Shown here one piece after another: positions 54,531-64,000 of a stretch of DNA of 64,000 nucleotides. A program made the position numbers and the translations under genes. The notes under the pieces are model-generated. The model had not been told where the DNA came from, searched no databases, and was given only the letters and a program-made list of their open reading frames with translations. How positions within the stretch are numbered: the first letter of the stretch is position 1; the number at the start of each line of letters is the position of its first letter. The stretch is taken from the NCBI GenBank assembly GCA_018466975.1, contig CM031558.1:2480001-2544000 (forward strand), in the 5' to 3' direction. This DNA comes from Sparassis latifolia. Lineage: Eukaryota; Basidiomycota; Agaricomycetes; Polyporales; Sparassidaceae.

Positions 54531-54800
54531 TCGGGGGTTTCGCACTCAAGCTCCCGGTTTCGGGGGAAAATGGGATCGAAATGGGTTTCCGCCGGGTTTC
54601 AAAACGAATTTTCGCCGGAAAATCCTTCCAAGGTCTCAGGAAATTTCCTCTCAGGAACATATTTTCGGGGGTTTCGCACTGAACCTCGAGCCAAAGAGGA
54701 CAATTTCGGTGATGTTCTGCACATAAGTTGTACCGGTTTTTCGACCACTTTCGGGGGTCCGAGATCGGAGGTCCGGCCTGCAGCGGGCCCAATTTCGGGG
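54531..54800 (+). repeat. Scattered TTTCGGGG repeats
   Basis: TTTCGGGG occurs about five times in 270 bp (near 54532, 54568, 54663, 54748 and 54793). The 19-mer TTTTCGGGGGTTTCGCACT occurs twice (about 54530 and 54662). The stretch lies just upstream of the next gene and partly over the 5-prime side of the RNB gene. Confidence 0.6.
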
Positions 54801-54973
54801 ATTCAGGCATCGGGGCTCATAGGGGATTGCGTTCGATCTCAGTTTTTCGCGTTCATCACGTGTCGAGATGTATTTACTTCTCGAGTCCCGTGTATGATAA
54901 CCTGAATCTCCGAACCTCGAAGTTCTCTGGTCAATTCCCCCGTTAACACCATCCCTACGCGCCTGCTGTCGAT

Positions 54974-56029
54974 ATGTATAAACGTGTGGAGAAACGGCTC
55001 AAGAAACACCAAAAGGAGGAGGAATTAGGGTTGAATGATGAGATGAAAGAGGTTCTCGGTATGCACGACACAGACTCAGATGAATCGTCGTCGGGAGAGT
55101 CACACGGTGGAGACAGCGACGGTGATGACTTCGCTGAAGATACAGAGGATATTGTGGACGGACACGAGGACGAGGATGATTTGGAGGGTGAACAGGACAC
55201 GGACGATGATCTGGAGGAAGACGACGAGCCGCCCATGTCTATTGCTGAGGCCGTCGTTGATCCTATTTACACCATCTCCCTTGAGCCTAAGGTGCAGGCG
55301 TGTCTCGTGTGTCCGGGGAAGTTGCTGAAGAATAGAGCCATGACTGAGATCCATAGAAAATCACACGTACGTTCACACTATTCCTTCCTTCTACCTGCCC
55401 ATGACGAGGACACAGACGCATATTCGGCGCCACGATCGTTTCGTCGCCAAAGCTGGCAAAGCAGACTCTGCGGATGACCCACGAAGTCTGCTACACGCAC
55501 CGCAGACCTCAGTGCAAGCAAACGGAAACGGGCCAGAAGGGGAACTCTCAAGACGAGCTCAGAAACGGGCACGTACACGTTGCACTCGGACGCGGAGTTC
55601 GTAGCTGACTTATCTACCCAGAAACTCAAACAGAGTGTCTTCAGAGCGAAGCGTGAAAAGCAAAAAGTGATGCGGGCGAAGGCGAAGGCACACAAGGACA
55701 AGAAGGCTGCATCGGCAGCAACTATACCCCGGGAGTCTACTTCCCCCAAGCCTCAGAAGAAGAAACGGAAAACAGAGGGCGGCGCCGTCACGCAGGACAT
55801 TTTGCACATCCAGCCTACAGTGCAGCCGAAAGTCAAGACGCAAATCACAGTACAGAAGATATCACGAGAGATGCAGCCAGTGGCGAAGGCTCCGCCCGGG
55901 AAAAAGGGCACAGAGAGAAACGACATCTCCAACTCCACATCCAAGCGGAGAGAGTATGGAAAGCAGCACGAGAAGTCGCGGAATAAGACGGTGGGTGTGA
56001 AACGAAAAAGGCCTCGCAGTGATGTTTGA
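54974..56029 (+). CDS. Acidic/basic nuclear protein with C2H2-like finger
   Basis: Exon 1 is 54974-55366 (131 codons) and exon 2 starts at 55416. The head is basic, followed by a long Asp/Glu/Ser tract (about residues 32-85). A finger-like CLVCPGKLLKNRAMTEIHRKSH segment follows, and the tail is Lys/Arg-rich with several nuclear-signal-like patches (PKPQKKKRK, GVKRKRPRSD). The register changes near 55583: the frame with RRAQKRA must move to the frame with LHSDAEFVADLSTQKLKQ to reach the tail. No intron of normal size does this, so a base may be missing or the protein may be truncated. The composition suggests a nucleolar or ribosome-assembly role; that is inference. Confidence 0.6.
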
Positions 56030-56168
56030 CGGATTGGATATCCCGTTCGCTCTTATGGTGGATATTCTCATTGCTTTTGCTGAGTGTGCCAGAACACTCC
56101 ACACGGTCAGGGAGATGTAATGAATGAATATCCAAGACGAAAAGCGACAATAAATATGACAGCCCCGA

Positions 56169-57941
56169 CTATCTCAAGCTCTGCAGCACTCGCTCCGTCG
56201 TCTCCAGGACCTGATGTCAATTATGTTAGGCAACCACTTGTAGAGAGACAAGCTCCGTACCTGGTGGATATCTGGTCTCTTCTGTGGATTTACTTCGAGC
56301 ATGCTGTCGATGAGGTTTTTGAGTCCTTGGGAGTACGCAGAGCTAGGATGTTTGTACTGCGCATTCATAACTGCCATGGCTATTGAACCACCTTGTTCAG
56401 TCGTCTGCAGGTTCTCGAATGGTGAATGCGAGTATGCTAGGGCAAAGAGAGTGCATCCGAGAGACTGTGAAGTACGGCGTTAGTGTGGTTTCCAGACGAC
56501 CAACCGAAGTTCTCAATAATTGAACGCACCCAAATGTCCGTTTTCTCATCCAGCGTTATCCCCGTCTTGACATCAAAAAGCTCCGGTGCTCGGTACGCCA
56601 TGGTACTCTGCTCAGCGGCGATATCCTATACCAGACGTCAGGATATCCTCGACAGCTTGCATAGACGAAGCTTTACCTGCTGTAGCAGCGCCTGAGAGCG
56701 ATTCTCCACCTTGATCCTGGCTTTCATCGCGCTGCCAAAGTCCATCAAGATCGGCGTACCGTCATTCGCGATCATGACATTTCTGCATGTGAAGACGGAT
56801 GTCAGCTGAGAAGTTAGTAGGTTGCACAGGGACGTACCCAGGCTTCAGATCACGGTGAGCGTACGGCACAAGTTCCGTCTGCCCGGACGTCTCATTATTG
56901 TTCTGCTGTATCCTATTCAGCTCCTCATCGCCGTCGAATATAGTCTCGTGCTCCCCCGACGGTCTGTGTCTCGACATGAGAGGCACCGCAGACCCAGATC
57001 CTGGACTGTTGTAGGAATATCCACCATCGCCATCACCCTCAGGATGCGGGAACATGTCTTCCTCGTCCTCAGAGTGACGACCCGTATTTCGCTGCGCTGA
57101 TGAGGACTGGTTCTCGCGCGACGGAAAATGTTCGTTCTTCGAACCGACGGGTGCACGGTAGTCATGCATAGCGCGGACAGCTTCACATGTGCCCTTGAAT
57201 AGACGGAGCATCTCTTGTTCGGAGAAGTGAGTGCCGTTGATGGAATTGGCGTTGATAGCGTCTTGTAGGTTGCCCCGCTTTCGTTTCGAGATATTGTCAG
57301 GTGCCATATTGAACAAATGCAAAATTCGCATACCTTGTACAGAGGGAGGAAGAGGTAAACTATCTGGCCGTCACCATTGGGATCCTGAACAACGGCAGAG
57401 TCCTATAGCATGCAGGTCAGGCTAGAACAAAAACAGATAAAGAACGCGTATACCAGAATGCGAATGATGTTTGGGTGCCTGCAGCGAACGGCGAATTATG
57501 GGCGGTGCAAGGTGAAGGGTGTGCAGCGGGACTCACTTGAACCGCCTGTACGCATCCACCTCCCGCATGGCTTGCCTCACATCTTCATGACCGCTGGGAC
57601 ACCGGATCTTCTTCAACGCGAATTGTCTCTGCATGCCATGTTTTCGTCAATGACCGAGGCTCAACCAGACAGACACGACATGACGCACCCCGCTGTGCTC
57701 ATCCTGCGCAAGGTAGACGAACGAGAACCCTCCCTCTCCAAGGACCTTGACGATTTTGACTGGAAATCGAGCGTTACAGCATGAGTACACAATATTCCGA
57801 GAGATACGAACATGTGCGACCATTGATTTTGACTTTGGCGGACTGCTGGCATATACATGACGAGAGCGCCCAGAATGCGTCCTTGATCTGGTATTTCAAG
57901 TTGTCAAAACCGCTCTGCAGCTGAGGATATTGCAGAGCCAT
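56169..57941 (-). CDS. Ser/Thr kinase of the NAK family, STK16 / Env7 type
   Basis: Ten exons: 57941-57812, 57759-57689, 57628-57537, 57478-57454, 57402-57334, 57277-56838, 56782-56677, 56625-56530, 56464-56261, 56210-56169. The total is 1,275 nt, 424 residues. The Gly loop is LGEGGFSFVYLAQ, the ATP-site Lys K73 is in FALKKI, HRDLKPGN spans 270-277 and DFG 290-292. The late part (AYRAPELFDVKTG, TDIWSLGCTLFALAYSHSPFE, QGGSIAMAVMNAQYKHP) is characteristic of the group. Cys residues near the N-terminus (SSCICQQ) could be acylation sites, as in membrane-bound relatives. An acidic, Ser/Asn-rich insert of about 85 residues sits before the catalytic loop. Relatives act at Golgi and vacuole membranes. 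Confidence 0.9.
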
Positions 57942-58914
57942 TAAGAAGGCAGAACAGCGGGTATGCGAGTGTAGGAAGAAACAAAGCCAAGATCCGAAAC
58001 AGCACTGTCACCGTTCAGAAGTTGTTAGGTGCTGTGCATGTAGCAGATCTGAGATTGGGCGCGTACACGATCAGCATCGGGTTCTTCCGAGGCTCTCCAA
58101 GTTCGCTCGCATCAAGCTCGCATACTCCTGGAGTCCAACTTCATCGCGGAGTCCGTAGGTTTGGTTCAAAACATCATGAATTTGAAGCTGTGCTTTACCG
58201 CTAGTAGACCTGTCGGTCTGTGAAAGATATATTTTAGCCCGTTCGGTGTTGCTATCGCTCCATCCCAAACACCCCAGTGACTTATCCGCCGAGTCTACTA
58301 CGTTCCTGTATCCGACGAGTCATCACGGGTCGTCTCACGTCCACTTCATAAATTCTGGAATTTTTGAGGCGTTGCGTGCCCATGTCGAAGACACCCGAGC
58401 TTAAAGAATTATTATGATGCGGCCACTACCAGTCTCCACTGGCGCTCGGGAAGTCGACGAGTGTCGCACATTCAATGTCGGAGGCGCGCTACCGCGCACA
58501 TTTCATCACTATGGCACACGGCCCTCAAGCAACGAAGTCGGATATGGCGGCGGGGTTGTGAAGCAAATTTACGTTCCACCGTCTTGAATCTTGATTTAGT
58601 ACGTAGTAGTATTATACGTTACTTGATCAAGATCGACAGCTTCTGTTTTCTTATAGGGTCTGACGGTGAATGGGGCACCGGTACTGGACCCATTCAGAGT
58701 ATCCAGCATTTGAACAGACCACCTCCTACAATATAAAATAAGAACAAACATATGCATGGTCTGCTCTGAATTCCAACGTGTAAGGTGTACAGGGACTAAA
58801 GTAACGCACGGCCGAGGATCATGCTTCCAAGAATAGTGATGTATAAGTTATAGCCTGTATGATGGTTCCATGCGCCAGAACTTAGATGGTGGACCGCCAT
58901 TATGCACCACAGCA
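57942..58914. other. Intergenic, no gene recognised
   Basis: 973 bp holding the kinase promoter and the 3-prime side of the next minus-strand gene. Open frames below 95 codons, no known motif. Confidence 0.4.
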
Positions 58915-61419
58915 TTAATCTTCGACACCCATCTCCATATCCCTCTTCGCCCTGCGCAGCGTCGCCCGTTCCTCTTCAGACAGGCAGTACCATCCCTCCA
59001 CGCTCTCCTCCAGTTCCATTTCCCACTTCTCCTCTAGCTCCAGCTGTTTCTTCGTCTTCTTTGGTGGTGGAGGACGAGGAAGTGGCGGGGGAGGTGTACG
59101 CCGATTTGCATGGAGCGGCGCGATACGTTTGAGCAAATTCTTGGAGGACTTCGCGTATGGCGAATAAGTAGGGCGAGGGGAAGCGAAGGGCGACCCGGGG
59201 AGCGAGTTGACCTTGCGAATGAGCTCGGACATTGGTGTCGATTTCTTTAACCCGATCGAATACGCGCGTGACGAGCTCGAAAACCTAGATGGCGGAGGTG
59301 GAGGTGGCATCGACGCAGAGCCGCTTGGTTCAAGATTTTCCTATGCAAGAATGAGACACAGTTTCCAGAGAGATATAACAACCGTTCTCACCTTGCTCTT
59401 GTCGCTCTCACTGTCTTGCTCTTCCGGGTCTTTCCCGTTGGTCTTTCCGGTACCCATAATCTTGCTTGGCTCCTTCCGGCGGGCCTTGGCGCTGCGGGAA
59501 CCTGCAGCTACTTCCTCTTCCTCACCGTCTGAAAGAACGACGGCTCGTTTTTCCCTTTGCTCTTGCTGCTAGCTGGCGTTGAATCACTGCTGTTATCCGT
59601 TGTCCGGTTCGACGTGGAGGTGCTCTTTGATGTCTGTGGCGGTGAATTCTGTACTTCCTTCACACCGCTCAAATCTACAACGTCCTGGCCTTCGATCCCC
59701 GCTTGGAATGAGTTCCGCTCCAAATTGTCGTCGACCGGCCCTCCACTGGTGGAAGCAGACGTACGACCAGAATTCGCAGCCTTCGAAGGCACGTCTTTCG
59801 GCGGAGGCATCAACAGTGTGTCTCGGTCTTCGTCCGAATCATCAATGAACTCCTTGCTGGTCGGCGCCTTTGCCTTCTCTTTGCCCTTGCTGGCGCTCGA
59901 TTTTCGCGCCTTGCTTGCGCCTTCCACCTGCTTCTCCACGGCCACATCCTTCTTACCCTTCTTCTTTGCTGGCGCCTTGCGCTTCGGTTTTGGCGGTGCG
60001 TCGCCATCCCAGTCATCATCGTCGTTGTCTGCCGCCTTCTTGCGTGCCTTCAGCGCGGGTTCTTGGGCCATGTTCCATTCGTCGTCATCGTCATCTCTGG
60101 CTTTCTTCCGCGCCTTCGATTTGCTCTTTGTGGGTGCTTCGGCCGCGCCACTGTCATTATTTGCCTCGTCCTTCCGACCCTTTGTCTTTGCTTTCGGCTT
60201 CGCTCCACCATCGTCGGGGTTCGTCGCACCCGAGACACCTTTCGCAGAAGACAGCGACTCGATTCTGCCATGGGGTACGGGCACTGGTGGTGACGAAGAT
60301 GAACCCGCGAAGAATGCAGGGGGAGGAAGCGGAGGCTCATCCTGCAGGATGTGGGCATCCAGATGCATTGTGTCGTCTTCGATGTCTGGCAGCGGCGCAG
60401 CGGGTTTGCGCTTGCGCACCCGGCTAGGCCTCGGCAGCGGAGACGACGGCGGCGTGTCATTGTTACGGGCCGCTGCAAGGTCCGACGGTGGGGATACCGG
60501 AGGCGCCGAAGCCGTAGACGGCGGGGGCGGATCGGACGGCGGCAGCTGGGAGCTGAGGTCGAACAAGATATCGGGAGAGAGGACGGGGAGCGGTGGGGGG
60601 TCGGACTCTTCTGTGGGCAGGTGGGATGTTTTGGCGCGCTTCCTCGGAGGCGGCGACTTCCGCGGCTTGGACTTGCTGGGCTTGAGCGGTGGGAGGAGCG
60701 ACAGCTCATCATCCGCGTCTGAAGAGAGCTCGATGACGTCGTCAATCTGTGGAGGAGCAGGCTGTTTCCCCATCGCCTTTGTCTGACGTGCGCGAGACCG
60801 CATTTTGGCGACTTCGGCAATGTCTTGTGAGTACACCTCTATGATCTCGGTAGACATATCAAGTGCCTTTCTCTTTGCGCTAGACGATACTGATCCTGGA
60901 GACACCCTGCCTTTGTTCGACGACGATGCAGTTTGAATATCTGATGATGATGGAGGCGGTGCTGAGCCAGTCAACGTATCAATGGCAGATGGCGCATCGC
61001 TAGGTGTGCCGTTACTGCCTACCACGCCTGGGGCACCCTTGTATGCGGGCTTGGGCTTAGGTCTGGGGCGGTTTGAGCTGGTGGACTTGGAAGCCGCATT
61101 GACGGAAGGAGTAGATGGTTTGGATACCGAAGAGCTGGAGGCAACAGTAGTGCGGGATATATTGGCATCATGAGTAAAGGCAGATATCTCGCTCGCTTCG
61201 CGATGGAGCGTGCTGGCAGTTTGAATGGATGACGCTGGCAGACGTGTCAGATAAATAGGAACAATCGCGATGCAGTTTACAGTGCAATAAATGGAGTACA
61301 AAAGACAAAGACTCACCTGCATGTACTCCCGCTCGTGTGCCGATCTTCTCAACAGGCTCCAACATCATGGAATCCTCTTCCTCGCTGTCTGCTATCACTT
61401 CGTCGTCCGATCTCGGCAT
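58915..61419 (-). CDS. Large Ser/Pro/Lys-rich nuclear protein, conserved C-terminus
   Basis: Exon 1 is 61419-61317 (MPRSDDEVIADSEEEDS), exon 2 61234-59392 and exon 3 59340-58915. Most of exon 2 is disordered, with SUMO-interaction-like IDDVIELSSDADDE, basic patches (PPPRKRAKTS, KPKRKAPAKKKGKKD) and Asp tracts. The C-terminal exon (STPMSELIRKVNSLPGSPF, LLKRIAPLHANRRTPPPP, KKTKKQLELEEKWEMELEE, GWYCLSEEERATLRRAKRD) looks like the conserved part. The main frame ends at TAG after FFQTVRKRK (59508), whereas the acidic DGEEEEVAAGS frame leading to exon 3 is one base off. A missing base near 59534, or an unseen splice, is needed to join them. Its role is unknown. Confidence 0.65.
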
Positions 61420-61676
61420 CTTCAGCCACAAGAAATATCAAGAAAGTATTTTCAGGGTGTATGGCACCACAAATTGAGCTAGGAGTCGGAAAGTGCTCGA
61501 GAACGAAATCAAGTCACAAGTAACGCAAGTGGCGAAGGGCCGAGGACGCGTTTACACGCCTGCACGTGACCGTGCCGCATGGTTACCGCGTGATCCGCCT
61601 ACGTCACATCTTACTGTACACTCCTGAGCCCGAGTCTTGCTCAGCCTCAGGAGGTTAACGTTAATTCATTACCACC
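61420..61676. promoter_or_regulatory. Divergent promoter, nuclear protein and DUF427 gene
   Basis: 257 bp between divergent start codons. The GTTAACGTTAA palindrome-like word lies at about 61655. No factor site is claimed. Confidence 0.4.
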
Positions 61677-62538
61677 ATGTCCCCACCATTTACCAAACCT
61701 CACATTGAGTCCAGTCCAAAGCGCATCCGTGTGCTCTTCGCAGGTCAGTATATCGTGGACACCCGGCAAGCCAAGCTAGTGTGAGTATGCCCTCGCCAGT
61801 CCAGCTGTCATTGCCGACTGTACCCAGATGGTTGAATCCGTACTACCCGGTCTACTGTTTCGCCACGGAGGATGTCCCAGACAAATACCTCGTGGACGCA
61901 AAACACCAAAAATATGACATTGTCGTCGGCCACCGCAAGGCCGAAGGAGCCCTGACCAAGTATTCTGACGGGGACCTAAAGGGATTTGTCCAGATTGAGT
62001 TCGGCGCCATGGACGCCTGGTTTGAGGAGGAAGACCAGATCTTTGTCCACCCGAAGGATCCGTACAAGGTCCGCAGCGATTTACGAGATCTTGTCCTCGC
62101 CATTCAGCTGCTCTCTCCTGTAGCGAGTTGATGTCCTGCAATCTTCTCGCCATGTGCGGGTCGAGGTGGACGGCGTTGAAGTTGCTAACACCACCATGCC
62201 GCGTCTGCTATTTGAGACGGATCTTCTCGTGCGAACGTATATTCCCAAAACAGATTGCAGGGCGGATTTCTTCCGTCCATCTGAATTGACCACCCAGTGC
62301 CCATACAAGGTGTGTCTCCTCATCTTATCATCCCTGCAGTTCGAATGTTTATAATTAAATATAGGGAGTTGCGAACTATTATCACATCCAGCTGCCATCC
62401 GGCAAGGTGCACGAGAACATCGTGTGGTGGTACCGCGCTCCTCAGTTGGAATGTGCTGAGATCAAGGGTTATGCCGCTTTCTACGACGAGAAGGTGGATG
62501 TGTGGGTCGATGGAGTGCTGCAGCAGCATGCGGCTTAG
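61677..62538 (+). CDS. DUF427-domain protein with two domain copies
   Basis: Four exons (61677-61780, 61828-62068, 62124-62309, 62365-62538) total 705 nt, 234 residues. The start sits in ACCACCATGT. Two DUF427-type units are visible. The first is RIRVLFAGQYIVDTRQAKLVWLNPYYPVYCF with a downstream AWFEEEDQIFVHPKDPYK. The second is HVRVEVDGVEVANTTMPRLLFETDLLVRTYI, then YYHIQLPSGKVHENIVWWY and AAFYDEKVDVWVDG. Function of the domain is not established. No signal peptide. The second intron has a weak GTCCGC donor, but its CTGTAG acceptor and the frame support it. Confidence 0.85.
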
Positions 62539-62965
62539 TTTAAGTCAAGGGGCCTTGTACGTTGTCGAATGCAGTACCGCCGAATTCCTGTAGTTGTATT
62601 GTGTGACATGTCATGTATTAGTAGTATTCAGAGAATGTACCATCCTGCGCTACCGCCATTGAAAATTGTGAATTGAGCTCCCTGGTAATCCCCTTGCTAC
62701 AGTCATAGCGTCTTTACATACAGGTTCCCCGACAGGCACGGCCCCACAGTGCTCATCACGCTCTGGTGGTGAACAGGCTTCTGAAGTCTCAGATGAGAAG
62801 TCGTGCGGCGATATAACGTTGCACTATGTGCTGCAGTGCGAGCTGAAAGATGTGGAATCATGTTATGCCTCCTTCAGGACGGGTTAAAATATCCACAATG
62901 CGCGCACCTCATGAATGTCTCATCCATCCATCCTCAATAAATTACAGAACCATAAAGACGAATCC
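62539..62965. other. Convergent intergenic region
   Basis: 427 bp between converging genes. Nothing recognised. Confidence 0.4.
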
Positions 62966-63704
62966 TCAAGGATCGTCCGATGTGACCTCAGACGACAACC
63001 GCGAGATCTCTGAGAATGCTGCTCTCAACAAATCTAGGTCGGCGTCGAGGTTCTCCGCACGCGACTTCATCTGCAGCACTCGTCAGAGACACCTGATAAA
63101 AAGAGACTGATGGACGCACTGCAGCGATGGTATCGCTTGCTGCTATCAGCTCATGGTGGTGGTTGTACACGAGCGACTGACGCTCGCTATCCAATTGTCT
63201 AATTTCTGCCGCATTCAGGCCGAGTATCAGCAACACCTCTGAACGCGTGCAAGCGATTCAATATACCGGTCAGCAGCCCGTTCTCCCGTCTCAGCAGCGT
63301 CGTGAGCGAAGACGTAGTGATGAGCTGCTCATAGTACGACCTCGCATCAAACGCGGACGAGTCTACCACCATGTCAATAATCTCCTGCCTCTCCAGCATG
63401 CACACAACTCACCCAAGTCCATAGGATCTGCCTGAGCGACCTTGCCTGCGAGCGGCGGCGGCGGCCCTACGCCCAAGCCATAGTGCTTCCGCAGCAAGTC
63501 GCGCGCGCGGGTCTTCGGGCGGTCATTAGAGGGTGCGGAGGGCAGTGACCCGTGTCCGGACACCCGCCGTGCGGCGAGGGTAGCGGCAGGGAGAGATGTC
63601 CGTGCAGTTGGTGGTGAAATGCGAAGTGAGGGGACGGCCGGGCGCGGGTTTGGTGTGCGCGAGCGAGGAGGCGTCCCTGGTGGGCTTGCTGGCGGAAGAG
63701 ACAT
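62966..63704 (-). CDS. VPS51: Vps51, GARP tethering complex subunit (short fungal form)
   Basis: Four exons (63704-63413, 63362-63267, 63205-63120, 63070-62966) total 579 nt, 192 residues, close to the short fungal form. A Pro/Ser/Arg-rich head is followed by the family signature: DPMDLDSSAFDARSYYEQLI, TTSSLTTLLRRENGLLTEIR, QLDSERQSLVYNHHHELI, AASDTIAAMKSRAENLDADL. The helical part is coiled-coil-like, as expected for bundling with Vps52-54. GARP tethers endosome-derived vesicles at the trans-Golgi, and Vps51 also binds the SNARE Tlg1 in yeast. The stop TGA is 62968-62966. Confidence 0.92.
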
Positions 63705-64000
63705 GGCAGATAGCAACTTAGCAGTGACGCTAGCGTACACGAAGTCGGGTTGCACCTACTGTAGCTCGCATTGAAGGTACCACAGCCCGCCAGCCCGCCA
63801 GATCCAGATCGTACGCGACGCTGCTGCGGAGTTCAAATCTTCAATAAAGCCCAGCAGAGTGATGCACATTCCACGTTCAGACTCTCCGTTCCCATACACA
63901 GTGCATTAATCTGGTATTAAAAGGATACGTGAGTGATTAATGCTACTTGTGAGCTGTAGCAGTGATAACAAAATACACAGCCAGCGAAGTCCGGATAAAT
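63705..64000. other. Right edge, no gene recognised
   Basis: The Vps51 promoter and unassigned sequence running off the window. Confidence 0.4.

Noticed and set aside
59557..60786. A 409-codon open frame on the plus strand
   Set aside because: It is antisense to the Ser/Pro/Lys-rich nuclear protein, whose codon bias keeps the opposite strand open. No motif.
21225..63704. A secondary-metabolite or defence cluster
   Set aside because: No synthase, transporter, P450 or NLR-type gene is present; the genes are housekeeping.

Overview
The window is nuclear DNA of a filamentous basidiomycete, most likely an Agaricomycete. The evidence is genes broken by many 46-70 bp introns, a fungal-type exo-beta-1,3-glucanase, a DUF6699 protein, a short fungal Vps51, and tyrosine-recombinase retrotransposons of the kind common in mushroom genomes. 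I worked only from the sequence and knowledge of protein families. No searches were run.

Region 1 (about 0.5-20.5 kb) is a stack of nested mobile elements with almost no host gene. The oldest layer, N3, is a decayed Ngaro/PAT-like (DIRS-order) retrotransposon carrying gag, reverse transcriptase (RT), RNase H and tyrosine recombinase (YR). It is broken by (i) a small terminal-inverted-repeat (TIR) element that was itself split by a second Ngaro-like element N1 (1027-5873, plus strand), (ii) a third Ngaro-like element N2 (6555-13614, minus strand) that was itself split by a 1,209 bp element with a TA target duplication (6976-8184), (iii) a 642 bp hAT-type MITE (14736-15377), (iv) a second copy of the small TIR element (16632-16854), and (v) a 595 bp hAT-type MITE (17971-18565). 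N1 and N2 both show split direct repeats in the order A1-ORFs-B1-A2-B2. A third copy of the small TIR element (19071-20456) is split by a 1.14 kb segment with 12 bp inverted ends that holds an intact two-exon gene for 162 residues. A run of three hairpins (20511-20772) closes the block.

Region 2 (21.2-63.7 kb) is a compact gene island. In order: RING-H2 protein (-), GH5 exo-glucanase (+), a frameshifted aspartic protease (+), a conserved hypothetical protein (-), an ER-luminal DnaJ chaperone with a KDEL-type tail (+), cullin-3 (-), tRNA exportin LOS1/XPOT (-), a DUF6699 protein (-), an F-box protein (-), a 745-residue membrane and coiled-coil protein of unknown role (+), a mitochondrial RNB exoribonuclease (-), an acidic C2H2-like nuclear protein (+), an STK16/Env7-type kinase (-), a large Ser/Pro-rich nuclear protein (-), a DUF427 protein (+) and Vps51 of the GARP tethering complex (-). 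For most of these I derived an exon model whose summed length is an exact multiple of three with family-typical ends.

The genes are mainly housekeeping: ubiquitin ligation (cullin-3, RING, F-box), secretory traffic and ER folding (DnaJ, Vps51, STK16), tRNA export and mitochondrial RNA turnover. They do not form a pathway cluster. Notable sequence traits are three GC-AG introns, a 6-nt terminal exon in cullin-3, and single-base frameshifts confined to four genes.
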